Assembly (NCBI GenBank): GCA_009912175.1
Contig: WNDQ01000018.1
Span: forward strand, 1-64,000
Reading direction: 5' to 3'
Source: Paracidovorax wautersii
GTDB taxonomy: Bacteria; Pseudomonadota; Gammaproteobacteria; Burkholderiales; Burkholderiaceae_C
DNA: 64,000 nt
The position numbers and the translations under genes were made by a program. Below, in pieces: positions 1-10,815 of this stretch. Each line of letters starts with the position of its first letter. Within the stretch, counting starts at the first letter, position 1. Under the pieces are notes generated by a model that was given only the letters and a program-made list of their open reading frames with translations, was not told the DNA's origin and did no database searches.

Positions 1-390
1 GCTACGCTGGTTTGCGACGCGCTGCGCATGGCGCTGTTTGCTCGCAATCGGCCTCGGGGAGTGATCGTGCATACTGACCGTGGTAGCCAATACTGCTCGC
101 GCGAGCACCGCGCCCTGTTGGAGCAATACGCTTTGATCGCCAGCATGAGTGCCAGAGGCAACTGCTACGACAACGCAGCAATGGAGAGTTGGAACCACAG
201 TCTGAAGGTCGAGGCCATCCATGGTGAACACCTCGCCACACGGGAGCAGGCCAAGGCTCATGTGTTTGACTACATTGAGGTTGACTACAATCGGATCCGG
301 CTGCACTCGACCCTGGGCTACCTCAGCCCAGAGCAGTACGAGCTGGCCAATGTCGCTTAGATAGGTGTCCGTAAATCAGGGGCAAGATCA
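1..390 (+). mobile_element. 3' part of an IS3-family insertion sequence (OrfB transposase C-terminus, stop at 360, right end about 390)
   Basis: Translation [15 protein letters not shown]...[16 protein letters not shown]...[25 protein letters not shown] is the DDE integrase core C-terminus typical of IS3 OrfB; the element extends off the left edge; the end reads ...GGGGCAAGATCA, terminal CA as in IS3-type ends. Confidence 0.9.
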
Positions 391-1469
<1,079 letters not shown>

Positions 1470-1531
1470 CAAAGAACTGGTAGATTTTCGAGGCTCGGTT
1501 TTTCTGAGGAAAAACAAGAGCTTGAATTTGG

Positions 1532-1743
1532 GTGTTCCCCACGTACGTGGGGATGAACCGGCGGGGTTACTGAGCGCAAGGCGATGATTGACGTGTTCCC
1601 CACGTACGTGGGGATGAACCGGAAATCATCAAGCACCTGCTGACCGGCAAGGAGTGTTCCCCACGTACGTGGGGATGAACCGAAGTGGGCGATGCGCCAC
1701 CTCCCTGGCGCTATGTGTTCCCCACGTACGTGGGGATGAGTCG
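1532..1743 (+). CRISPR. CRISPR array, 4 repeats of 29 bp / 3 spacers of 32 bp (type I-E)
   Basis: Repeat GTGTTCCCCACGTACGTGGGGATGAACCG at 1532-1560, 1593-1621, 1654-1682 and degenerate (..GATGAGTCG) at 1715-1743; spacers 1561-1592, 1622-1653, 1683-1714, all 32 bp. Confidence 0.97.
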
Positions 1744-2096
1744 TCGATCTCGCAGCGATGCTTTGTCGCGTACATGCCCCACGTGAGTATGGGCGGTGCG
1801 TCTGCGGATGCTTGCTGTCTTGCGCTCTAGGCCGAGGCCTGAAACACCCCCGTAACTCAGTAAAAACCCTAGCCCCCAATGCCGAATTCCTCCCGCTCTG
1901 CTATAAATCAGTCGCGCTGAATACGTTTTAGCAATTCGATTTAGCTAACCGATAATCAAGTTTCAAGGCGATTACCAGCGAGCTTTCGTCGAAGGGCCTC
2001 AGCGTTTTTTCAGGAAATTCAATCGGTTGTGCGGCTCTTGCCTGGTGGCTGTCCTGTTTCGGGGCGGCGGGGCGGGGGCGGCGGTGGAAGTGAGTC

Positions 2097-3029
2097 ATGA
2101 CGGACAACAAGACGACGGCGGTAACCAAGGTACTGGTGATCGGCAGCATCAACATGGATCTGGTGGTGACGACGCCGGTGGTGCCGCAGTTGGGCGAGAC
2201 GCTGATGGGCGATGGTTTCGCCACGCATGCGGGTGGCAAGGGCGCGAACCAGGCGGTGGCTGCCGCTCGGCTGGGGGCGCGGGTGCAGATGATTGGCCGG
2301 GTGGGGCGCGATGCGTTTGGCGCGCAGCTCAAGGCCGGGCTGGCGGCGGAAGGTGTGGATACACGTTTTGTGCTGGAGACCGAGGGCGTGCCCACGGGCA
2401 TTGCGTCGATCACGGTGAGCCAGGCGGACAACGCGATCGTGGTGGTGGGCGGTGCGAATGCGCAGGTGAGCATTGCCGACCTGGACGCAGCCGAGTCGGC
2501 GTTTGCCGAGGCGGACGTGGTGCTGGCGCAGCTCGAAGTGCCGCTGGCCACGGTCGCGCATGCGGCGCTGCTGGCCGAGCGCCATGGCAAGCCGTTTGTG
2601 CTGAACCCGGCGCCCGCGCAGGCGCTGCCGGCCGCGCTGCTGGCGCGCTGCGCGTTGATCACGCCCAATGAATACGAGCTGGCCGCCACGCTGGGCCAGC
2701 AGGCCAGCGGCGACGCCTGGCAGCAGCAGCTGGCGCAACTGCCCGGCCGCGTGGCGATGACCAAGGGCCGCGACGGCGCCTATCACGTGTTGGCCGATGG
2801 CCAGTTGCACCACCAGCCCGGTTTTGCTGTGCAGCCGGTGGACACGACGGGCGCGGGCGATACCTTCAACGGGGCGCTGGCCGCGTTCTGGCCGCTGGGT
2901 GTGCCGGCCGCCATGCGGCTGGCTTGCGCGGCCGCGGCGCTGTCGGTGACGCGTGCGGGCGCGCAGGGCGGCATGCCCACGCGCGCGCAGCTCGATGTGT
3001 TCTTGCAGAGCCAGGAGGTCGCCTCGTGA
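2097..3029 (+). CDS. rbsK: ribokinase
   Basis: PfkB-family protein: VLVIGSINMDLVV...HAGGKGANQAVAAARLG...DTTGAGDTFNGALAAF; first gene of the rbs operon. Confidence 0.93.
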   Translation: MTDNKTTAVTKVLVIGSINMDLVVTTPVVPQLGETLMGDGFATHAGGKGANQAVAAARLGARVQMIGRVGRDAFGAQLKAGLAAEGVDTRFVLETEGVPTGIASITVSQADNAIVVVGGANAQVSIADLDAAESAFAEADVVLAQLEVPLATVAHAALLAERHGKPFVLNPAPAQALPAALLARCALITPNEYELAATLGQQASGDAWQQQLAQLPGRVAMTKGRDGAYHVLADGQLHHQPGFAVQPVDTTGAGDTFNGALAAFWPLGVPAAMRLACAAAALSVTRAGAQGGMPTRAQLDVFLQSQEVAS

Positions 3030-3424
3030 AAAAACTCGGTCATCTCAACCGCGACATCGCCGCCTTGCTGGCGCGCATGGGCCACACCGACGCCCTGGTG
3101 ATCGCCGATTGCGGCCTGCCGACCCCGCCGGGCGTGCCCTGCATCGACCTCACGCTCAGGCTGGGCGTGCCGGGCTTTGCCGACGTGCTCGATTCCATCC
3201 TGGCCGACTTCCAGGTCGAGCGTGCGGTGTATGCCAGCGAGGTGCTGGCGGCCAACCCGCCGGTGGCCGATGGCGCGGACGCGCTGGCGGCCGCGGGCGT
3301 GAAGGTCGACTACGTGAGCCATGCTGATTTCAAGGCGCTCACGCACGGTGCGCATGCCATCATCCGCACGGGCGAGGCCACGCCTTACGCCAATGTGATC
3401 CTGTATTCCGGCGTCATTTTCTGA
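3026..3424 (+). CDS. rbsD: D-ribose pyranase
   Basis: GTG start, 4-bp overlap with rbsK; VKKLGHLNRDIAALLARMGHTDALVIADCGLPTP...IIRTGEATPYANVILYSGVIF. Confidence 0.93.
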   Translation: MKKLGHLNRDIAALLARMGHTDALVIADCGLPTPPGVPCIDLTLRLGVPGFADVLDSILADFQVERAVYASEVLAANPPVADGADALAAAGVKVDYVSHADFKALTHGAHAIIRTGEATPYANVILYSGVIF

Positions 3425-3438
3425 AGCGAGATTTCGCC

Positions 3439-4974
3439 ATGTCGGCTTCTGTGACAACTCAGACCACCGCCGCCCCGGCCATGCAGGTCGCCATGCGCGG
3501 CATCAGCAAGGCCTTTGGCCCGGTGAAAGTGCTCAACGCGGTGGATTTTTCGCTGGCCGCCGGCGAGATCCACGCGCTCATGGGCGAGAACGGCGCGGGC
3601 AAGTCCACGCTGATGAAGGTGCTGTGCGGCATCTACCAGCCGGACGCGGGCAGCATCGAGGTCGAAGGCCGCCCGGCCACGATCCGCAGCACGGCGGATG
3701 CCGAAGCGCTGGGCATCGGCATCATCCACCAAGAGCTGAACCTGATCCCGCAGCTCTCGGTGATGGAAAACCTCTTCCTGGGCCGCGAGCCCAGCCGCTT
3801 CGGCTTCGTCGACAGCCGCCGCATGCGCGAGCAGGCGCGCCACTGGCTGCAGCGTGTGGGCGCGGGCCACATCGACCCGGATGCCGAAGCGGGTCAGTTG
3901 TCGATCGGCCAGCAGCAGATGGTGGAGATCGCCAAGGCGCTGTCGCTGGACGCGCGTGTGCTGGTGATGGACGAGCCCACGGCGGCGCTGACCGAGCGCG
4001 AGATCGAGCGGCTGTTCGCCATCATGCGCGACCTCAAGAGCCGGGGCGTGGCCATCGTCTACGTCTCGCACCGCATGGGAGAGATCTTCCAGATCTGCGA
4101 CAAGATTTCGGTGCTGCGCGACGGGCATTTTGTGGGCGAGCGTGTGATCGCGCAGACCGGTTTCGACGAGATCGTGCACCTGATGGTCGGCCGCGAGATC
4201 GGCGAACGTTTCCCCGCACGCACCAGCCAGCCGGGCGCGGTGCGCCTGCAGGTCGAGGACCTGGCCGACGAGGGCAACGTCAGCGGCATCCGCTTTGACG
4301 TGCGCGCTGGCGAGGTGCTGGGCATTGCCGGCCTGATGGGCGCGGGCCGCAGCGAAATCCTCAAGACCCTGTTCGGCGTCAACCGCCGCACGGCGGGCAC
4401 GGTGCGGCTCGATGGCCAGGCGGTGGCGCTGGCCTCGCCCACGGCGGCCATCGGCGCGGGCATCGGTTTCGTGACCGAGGACCGCAAGAGCCAGGGCCTG
4501 GTGCTGGGCATGTCGGTGCGCGAGAACGCCACGCTGGTGCACCTGCGTGACTACGCGCGCGCCGGCGTGGTCAGCGCGCGCGCCGAGGGCGCGGCCGTGC
4601 AGCAGCTCATCAACGAGCTGCGCATCCGCACGCGTGATGCCGAGCTGGAAGTGGCCTCGCTGTCGGGCGGCAACCAGCAGAAGGTGGTGTTTGCCAAGTG
4701 GCTGGCGCAGGCCGCTGAAGGCTCGCTCAAGGTGCTGCTGCTCGACGAGCCCACGCGCGGCGTGGACGTGGGCGGCAAGGCCGAGATCTACGCCATCATC
4801 AACCGCCTGGCCGCCGCCGGCACGGCCGTGGTGATGGTCTCGTCGGAGCTGCCCGAGGTGATGGCCATGAGCGACCGCATCCTGGTCATGCACCAGGGCC
4901 GTCAGGTCGGTATTTTCGAAGCGCGCGGCGCCACGCAAGAGGCGCTGATGACGGCCGCCACGGGTGGGCAGTAA
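3439..4974 (+). CDS. rbsA: ribose ABC transporter ATP-binding protein (double ATPase)
   Basis: Two ABC cassettes: GENGAGKSTLMKVLCGIY and LSGGNQQKVVFAKWL; operon context. Confidence 0.93.
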   Translation: MSASVTTQTTAAPAMQVAMRGISKAFGPVKVLNAVDFSLAAGEIHALMGENGAGKSTLMKVLCGIYQPDAGSIEVEGRPATIRSTADAEALGIGIIHQELNLIPQLSVMENLFLGREPSRFGFVDSRRMREQARHWLQRVGAGHIDPDAEAGQLSIGQQQMVEIAKALSLDARVLVMDEPTAALTEREIERLFAIMRDLKSRGVAIVYVSHRMGEIFQICDKISVLRDGHFVGERVIAQTGFDEIVHLMVGREIGERFPARTSQPGAVRLQVEDLADEGNVSGIRFDVRAGEVLGIAGLMGAGRSEILKTLFGVNRRTAGTVRLDGQAVALASPTAAIGAGIGFVTEDRKSQGLVLGMSVRENATLVHLRDYARAGVVSARAEGAAVQQLINELRIRTRDAELEVASLSGGNQQKVVFAKWLAQAAEGSLKVLLLDEPTRGVDVGGKAEIYAIINRLAAAGTAVVMVSSELPEVMAMSDRILVMHQGRQVGIFEARGATQEALMTAATGGQ

Positions 4975-5027
4975 GTAAAACGCACGCCACCAGTTTCCCC
5001 TACAAAAATTTTCATCCAAAGACCGCC

Positions 5028-5966
5028 ATGTCTCCCTCTCAAAAAGCCTTGTTGCAAAAGCTCGGCCCCTTCTTCGCCCTGCTGGTCGTGGGCGTGGGCC
5101 TGGCCGCCCTCAGCCCCGACTTCATGACCGTGGGCAACCTCATGAACGTGATGCGCCAGGTCTCGATCAACGCGTTGATCGCCTTCGGCATGACGCTGGT
5201 GATCCTGCTGGGCGGCATCGACCTGTCGGTGGGCGCCATCCTGGCCGTGTCCTCGGTCATCACGGCCATGCTGATGAAAGACGGCTGGGACCCGATGCTG
5301 TGCACGGCGCTGGGCATCGCCTCGGGCGCGCTCATGGGCCTGGCCAACGGCCTGCTGATCGCCAAGGGCAAGGTCGCGCCCTTCATCGCCACGCTGGGCA
5401 TGATGACGGTGCTGCGCGGCCTGTCGCTGGTGCTCTCCAACGGCAGCCCCATCAGCGGGCTGGACAGCGACTTCTTCACGCTGCTGGGCGGCGGCTACGT
5501 GGCCGGCTGGGTGCCGGTGCCCGTGGTGTGGATGCTGCTGGCCTTTGCCGTGTTCTGGTTCGTGCTGCGCAAGACCGTGTTCGGCCGCCATGTCTACGCG
5601 ACCGGCGGCAACCCCGAGGCCGCGCGCCTGTCGGGCGTGAAGACCGACCGCGTGCAGATCGGCGTGTACACCCTGTCGGGCATGATGGCCGCCATGGCCG
5701 GCGTCATCCTGACCTCGCGCCTGAACTCGGCGCAGCCCAAGGCCGGCACCGGGTATGAGCTCGACGCCATCGCCGCCGTGGTGCTGGGCGGCACCAGCCT
5801 GGCGGGCGGGCGCGGCTGGATCTTCGGCACGCTGATGGGGGCGCTGATCATCGGCGTGCTCAACAACGGCCTGAACCTCATGGGCGTGTCGTCGTTCTAC
5901 CAGCAGGTCATCAAGGGCGCGGTGATTCTGCTGGCCGTGCTGATCGACCGCGCCGGCAAGAAATAA
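5028..5966 (+). CDS. rbsC: ribose ABC transporter permease
   Basis: Multi-TM permease: VSINALIAFGMTLVILLGGIDLSVGAILAVSSVI...LGGTSLAGGRGWIFGTLMGALIIGVLNNGLNLMGVSSFYQ. Confidence 0.93.
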   Translation: MSPSQKALLQKLGPFFALLVVGVGLAALSPDFMTVGNLMNVMRQVSINALIAFGMTLVILLGGIDLSVGAILAVSSVITAMLMKDGWDPMLCTALGIASGALMGLANGLLIAKGKVAPFIATLGMMTVLRGLSLVLSNGSPISGLDSDFFTLLGGGYVAGWVPVPVVWMLLAFAVFWFVLRKTVFGRHVYATGGNPEAARLSGVKTDRVQIGVYTLSGMMAAMAGVILTSRLNSAQPKAGTGYELDAIAAVVLGGTSLAGGRGWIFGTLMGALIIGVLNNGLNLMGVSSFYQQVIKGAVILLAVLIDRAGKK

Positions 5967-5980
5967 AAAGTGTTCCCCAT

Positions 5981-6006
5981 GCCGGCCTTGCACGCCGGCC
6001 TTTTTT
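5981..6006 (+). terminator. terminator-like hairpin between rbsC and rbsB
   Basis: GCCGGC-CTTGCAC-GCCGGC followed by CTTTTTT. Confidence 0.65.
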
Positions 6007-6039
6007 GATTGTTCCCTTTCATCCACCCGAGGAGTCAAT

Positions 6040-6978
6040 ATGAAACGTTTTGTCCCGACCCTGCTGGCCAGTGTGCTGGCCATTGGCCTTGTGGCCTGCT
6101 CCAAGCAAGGCCCGGAATCGACCCCGGCCGCCAGCGGCAGCGCACCGGCGGCTGACAGCGGCGGCGCCACCGTGGGCCTGTCGATCTCGACGCTCAACAA
6201 CCCCTTCTTCGTGACGCTGCGCGACGGAGCGCAGGCCGAAGCCAGCAAGGACGGCATCACGCTGATCACGGTCGACGCGCATAACGATCCGGCCAAACAG
6301 ATCGCCAGCGTGGAAGACCTGATCCAGAAGAAGGTCAAGGTCATCCTGATCAACCCGACCGACTCCGACGCCGTGGCCGGCGTGGTCAAGCAGGCCACGG
6401 CCGCGGGCATCCCCGTGGTCTCGCTGGACCGCAGCGTCAACGGTGCCGAGGTGGTCTCGCACATCGCCTCCGACAACGTGGCCGGCGGCAAGCTGGCGGG
6501 CGAGTTCCTGCTGGAAAAGCTGGGCGGCAAGGGCAACATCGTCGAACTGCAAGGCGTGGCCGGCACCTCGGCCGCGCGTGAACGCGGCCAGGGCTTTCAC
6601 CTGGCGGTCGACGGCAAGGACGGCGTGAAGGTCGTGGCCAGTCAGCCGGCTGATTTCGACCGCGCCAAGGGCCTGTCGGTGACCGAAAACATCCTGCAAG
6701 GCAACAAGGACGTGCAGGGCATCTTTGCGCACAACGACGAGATGGCGCTGGGCGCACAGAAGGCCGTCGAGGCCGCGGGCCTGAAGAACGTCGCCATCGT
6801 CGGCTTCGACGCCACGCCCGACGCGGTTGCCGCCGTCAAGGCCGGCACGCTGGCCGCCACCGTGCAGCAAAAGCCCGAGCTGATCGGCCAGTACGGCGTG
6901 CAGACCGCCAAGAAGCTGATCGACGGCCAGGCCGTGGACAAGAGCATCCCGGTGCCGCTGGACCTGGTCAAGCCGTAA
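6040..6978 (+). CDS. rbsB: ribose ABC transporter periplasmic binding protein (lipoprotein signal)
   Basis: Lipobox-like LVACS; TVGLSISTLNNPFFVTLRDGAQAEASKDG... family 1 sugar-binding protein. Confidence 0.92.
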   Translation: MKRFVPTLLASVLAIGLVACSKQGPESTPAASGSAPAADSGGATVGLSISTLNNPFFVTLRDGAQAEASKDGITLITVDAHNDPAKQIASVEDLIQKKVKVILINPTDSDAVAGVVKQATAAGIPVVSLDRSVNGAEVVSHIASDNVAGGKLAGEFLLEKLGGKGNIVELQGVAGTSAARERGQGFHLAVDGKDGVKVVASQPADFDRAKGLSVTENILQGNKDVQGIFAHNDEMALGAQKAVEAAGLKNVAIVGFDATPDAVAAVKAGTLAATVQQKPELIGQYGVQTAKKLIDGQAVDKSIPVPLDLVKP

Positions 6979-7072
6979 ACCCGACAAGCGGCCGCTGCCT
7001 CGGGTGGCGGCCGCTGGCGCGGGGCTGCCTGCCCGCGATAATCCAGGCCACATCCACCGCATTGCTGCCACC

Positions 7073-8122
7073 ATGAGCCCGTTCGCACGCCTGAAGATCG
7101 ACGACATCGCCCGGCTGGCCCAGGTCTCGCGCACCACCGCCAGCATGGTGCTCAATGGCCAGGCCGAGCGTTACCGCATCGCCCCGGCCACGGTCGAGCG
7201 CGTCAAGGCCGTGGCGGCCGAGCACAACTACATTCCTTCCCAGTCCGCGCGTGCGCTGCGCAGCCGCAAGAGCCGCACGCTCGGGCTGGTCATCCCCGAG
7301 CTCACCAACTTCGCCCACGCCAGCCTGGCGCAGGCGCTGGAAGTGCAAAGCCGCGCGGCCGGCTACCAGTTGCTGATCGCCACCAGCAACGACGACCCCG
7401 AGCAGGAAGGCCAGGGCATCGCCCAGCTCGCCGCGCGCGAGGTCGACGGCCTCATCATCGTGCCCGCCAGCGCCCAGCCGCAGCAGTACCAGGGCTGGCA
7501 GACACGCCTGCCGCTGGTCTTTGCCGACCGCCGCATCGAAGGCTCGGGCATCCCTTTTGTGGTCAGCGACGCGGTCGAGGTGGTGGCCGAGTTGACCGCC
7601 CAGACCCTGGCCGCCGCGCACGCCGAAGCGGCCGGCGCCGCGCCCGTGGTCGCCTTCTTCGGCGGTCAGCCCGAGCTCTCGCCCAGCCGCGACCGGCTGG
7701 CGGGTTTCCGCGCGGCGCTGGCGCGTGCCGGCCTGCCCGAAGCGCCCGGCGCGGTGATCGAGCGCGACTACCGCCGCAGCTCGGGCCAGGCCATGATGGC
7801 CGAGTGGCGCGAGCGCCATGACGGGCATGTGCCGCGTGTGCTGTTCACGGGCGGCATCGCGCTGCTCGAAGGCGTGCTGGCCGACCTGCAGGCCAGCCAC
7901 CTGCTGGGCCGTGCGCTCGACGCGCGCAGCCATCCGCTGCACCTCATCACCTTCGACGACCACCCGCTGCTGGACTGCCTGCCGCTGCCGGTGCTGTCGA
8001 TTGCGCAGGACGCCGAGGGCCTGGCGGCCCAGAGCCTGAAGACCGTGCTGGCCATCATGCAGGGCGAGCGGCCCGAGTCGGCCTGGGTGCCGGCGCGGGT
8101 GCGCCAGCGTCAGGTGCCGTAG
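7073..8122 (+). CDS. LacI-family transcriptional regulator (probable rbs regulator; some Cra/FruR-like features)
   Basis: N-terminal HTH LKIDDIARLAQVSRTTASMVLNGQAERYRIAPATVERV; sugar-binding-like C-terminal domain; downstream of rbsB. Confidence 0.88.
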   Translation: MSPFARLKIDDIARLAQVSRTTASMVLNGQAERYRIAPATVERVKAVAAEHNYIPSQSARALRSRKSRTLGLVIPELTNFAHASLAQALEVQSRAAGYQLLIATSNDDPEQEGQGIAQLAAREVDGLIIVPASAQPQQYQGWQTRLPLVFADRRIEGSGIPFVVSDAVEVVAELTAQTLAAAHAEAAGAAPVVAFFGGQPELSPSRDRLAGFRAALARAGLPEAPGAVIERDYRRSSGQAMMAEWRERHDGHVPRVLFTGGIALLEGVLADLQASHLLGRALDARSHPLHLITFDDHPLLDCLPLPVLSIAQDAEGLAAQSLKTVLAIMQGERPESAWVPARVRQRQVP

Positions 8123-8973
8123 CGGTCGTCCAGGTCCTTGTGAAAGTCCAGGTCGACCTGCGCGCAAAAGCCCGCGTAGTCGATCTGCCCCACGCGGCTG
8201 GTGCCGGGCGTGCCGTGCGCATGTAAGTCGGCCAGCGCCTGCGAGACCGCATGCACGGCGGTGAACAGCGTGGTCACCGCGTACAGCACCACAGAAAAGC
8301 CCAGTTGCTGCAGGTCGGCAGAGGTCAGCCGCGTGGTCTCGTTGCCGTCGACGATGGAGACCACCTTGGGGCCGGGCACGGCACGCGCGACGGCCTCGAT
8401 CTCGGCGATCTTCTTGATGCCGTCGACAAACACCAGATCGACGCCGCAGTCCTGGTAGTGGCGCGCGCGCCGCACGGCTTCGTCCACGCCCTGCGCGGGC
8501 AGCGCGTCGGTGCGGCCGATGACCAGCAGGTCGTCGGCGCCGCGCGCCTCCAGCGCACAGCGCAGGCGCAGGCCGCTTTCAGCCATGTCCATCAGGCGGA
8601 TGCCGGCCATCTGGCCGCAGCGTTTGGGCGCGACCTGGTCTTCCAGGTGAATGGCCACCACACCGGCCTGCACGTACTCACGCACCGTGCGGTGGATGTT
8701 GGAGGGGCCGCCGTAGCCCGTGTCGGCATCCGCAATGATGGGCAGGGTGGTGGCGCGCGCCATGTCGCGGGCGTGCGTGGTCATCTCGGTCTGGCTGAGC
8801 AGGCCGATGTCGGGCATGCCCAGGCGGCTGGCCGTGGCGCCGAAGCCGGTCATGTAGACCGCGGGAAAGCCCGCGCGTTCGACCAGGCGCGCGGTGAGCG
8901 CGTCGGGCGCGCCCGGGGCCATCACGATGCGGCCTTCGGCCAGGCGTTGGCGCAGTTGCTGGACTGGCGTCAT
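8110..8973 (-). CDS. isocitrate lyase / PEP mutase family protein
   Basis: LRQRLAEGRIVMAPGAPDALTARLVERAGFPAVYMTGFGATAS...ADADTGYGGPSNIHRTVREYVQAGVVAIHLEDQVAPKRCG. Confidence 0.88.
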   Translation of the reverse strand: MTPVQQLRQRLAEGRIVMAPGAPDALTARLVERAGFPAVYMTGFGATASRLGMPDIGLLSQTEMTTHARDMARATTLPIIADADTGYGGPSNIHRTVREYVQAGVVAIHLEDQVAPKRCGQMAGIRLMDMAESGLRLRCALEARGADDLLVIGRTDALPAQGVDEAVRRARHYQDCGVDLVFVDGIKKIAEIEAVARAVPGPKVVSIVDGNETTRLTSADLQQLGFSVVLYAVTTLFTAVHAVSQALADLHAHGTPGTSRVGQIDYAGFCAQVDLDFHKDLDDRYGT

Positions 8974-9019
8974 GGTGCAGAACCTCTGGGGAAAACGAAG
9001 GCAGAAAGAAAAGCGCGGG

Positions 9020-9751
9020 TCAGTCGGCCACACGCAGCGGCCGGCGCGCCTTGGCCGCCAGCGCCGCGTGGTGGCTGCCCAGCTGGCCGCTGGTGCTGGC
9101 CAGGCGGAAGGCATCGAGCGTGCGGCCGATGTGCTCGGCCAGCAGCGACTGCAGGCCGTCGAAGTCGCCCTGCGTGAACAGGTCGATGACGCTGCGGTGC
9201 TCGGCCAGCGAGACCTCGCGCGCATTGGAGAACTGCTGCGACATGCCGGTGCGCAGCGCGCCGATCTTGCCGGTCACCAGACCATAGGCTTCGGCCAGGT
9301 AGCGGTTGTCGGCATGTGCGAAGAAGGCCTCGTGGAACTGCAGGTCCAGGCGGCCATAGCGCACCGCGTCGTTGTCGTGGGCGGCGGCCTGCATGTCGGC
9401 GTACAGGGCTTGCAGCGCCTGGGCCGTGGCGCTGCGGTCGACCGCGTGGGCGCGGCGCAGCGCCTGCATCTCCAGGATGATGCGGAAGTCGCAGATCTCG
9501 CGCACGTCGTCTTCGTTGGGGCTGTAGACGAAGCTGCCGCGTTTGGGGCGGATCTGCACCAGCCCGGTGTGCTGCAGCAGCGTGAGCGCATCGCGCACGG
9601 GCGTGCGGCTGACGCCGAAGGACGCGGCCAGCGACTCCTCGGAGATCAGCTCGCCCAGCGCGAATTCACCGTCGATGATGGCCTGGCGCAGGCGCGCGGC
9701 CACGATCTCGGTGAGCGATTTGGGCATCTCGACGTCGAATTTACGGACCAT
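9020..9751 (-). CDS. GntR-family (FadR/FCD type) transcriptional regulator
   Basis: LTEIVAARLRQAIIDGEFALGELISEESLAASFGVSRTPVRDALTLLQHTGLV; FCD-like C-terminus; adjacent to the ICL-like gene. Confidence 0.9.
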   Translation of the reverse strand: MVRKFDVEMPKSLTEIVAARLRQAIIDGEFALGELISEESLAASFGVSRTPVRDALTLLQHTGLVQIRPKRGSFVYSPNEDDVREICDFRIILEMQALRRAHAVDRSATAQALQALYADMQAAAHDNDAVRYGRLDLQFHEAFFAHADNRYLAEAYGLVTGKIGALRTGMSQQFSNAREVSLAEHRSVIDLFTQGDFDGLQSLLAEHIGRTLDAFRLASTSGQLGSHHAALAAKARRPLRVAD

Positions 9752-9989
9752 GGTTGTCGTTCCTGGCGTGCGGCGGCAGCGCTCGGTTGAGCGTGAGGCC
9801 GCCGTCGATGGGGGGCTGCCCCGTCATGTCGTCCGAGGCAGGCGATGCCAGGAATTCTGCCGCGCTGCGGGGTTAGCATGGACGCATTCTTGTATGTAAG
9901 GTTCGGTGTACGACTTCGTGCAAACCCTAGACTCGGTCCGTCCCAAGAAAAAAGCCAGGCGTTGGCCTGACTTCGGGGGACGGTCCGCT

Positions 9990-10634
9990 TCAGTCGCCGC
10001 CCTTGAGCGATTGCGACGGGGCCGGCACGGGCTGCGTGGGCGGCTGGGCGGCCTCGCTGGCGCTGGGGTTGAGTGTGTCGGGCGCCTTGGCCGGCTCGGG
10101 CTGGCCGATGGCGTCGGCCATCAGGTAGTCCTCCAGCAGGCCGTAGAAACGGTCGTACAGGCCGGGCTTGGTCAGCGTCAGGCTGCCGATCTTGACCAGC
10201 GAATCGTCGGACGAGCCGATGGGCATGGACAGCGTGCCCAGCACGCTCACGCCGACCGAGGCCGAGGTGTTGGTCTTGCGCAGCGTGTAGAGCTGCTGCA
10301 CGGCATTGGCAAAGACGGTGCTGCTGCCGGCGCGGTCGGGCACGCAGGTGATGTTGAACTCGATCTCGTAGTGCTGCTCGCGGTCCTGCTGGAAGTGCTT
10401 GCGCGCGGCCAGCGTCTGCGGCGTGGCGTTGGTGATGATGTAGGCCTGGCTCAGCAGCGCGCGGCGTGCGGCCTCGCAGGCTTTTTCGGGGCTGGCGGCG
10501 TAGTTGCGGGTGAAGGTGGTGGTGTCGTCGAAGGCTTCGTGCGCCAGGTCCACGTTCTTGGAGGCGCAGCCCGCCACGAGCAGGACGGCGCCCAGCGCCA
10601 GGGCCGGCCGCAGGCCGGAAAACAGGAGGGGCAT
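9990..10634 (-). CDS. lipoprotein, DUF2242-like
   Basis: Signal peptide with lipobox LLVAGCASKNVDLAHEAFDDTTTFTRNYAASPEKACEAARRALLSQAYII. Confidence 0.65.
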   Translation of the reverse strand: MPLLFSGLRPALALGAVLLVAGCASKNVDLAHEAFDDTTTFTRNYAASPEKACEAARRALLSQAYIITNATPQTLAARKHFQQDREQHYEIEFNITCVPDRAGSSTVFANAVQQLYTLRKTNTSASVGVSVLGTLSMPIGSSDDSLVKIGSLTLTKPGLYDRFYGLLEDYLMADAIGQPEPAKAPDTLNPSASEAAQPPTQPVPAPSQSLKGGD

Positions 10635-10815
10635 GGCTGAATTCTTGGAACGCATAGGTGGGCGGCAGCAGGTGCGTGGCGGAGCCGGTGCGGCCCCATG
10701 CGGGCTGGACCCGAAAAGAGGCCAGGGGTTCCGACCGGGCATTATGGGCGCCCCTTTTGGCCGCGCGCGGTGGCGGCACGGTGATCGTGCAAAGCTTTGC
10801 AAAGAGGGTCGGCCG

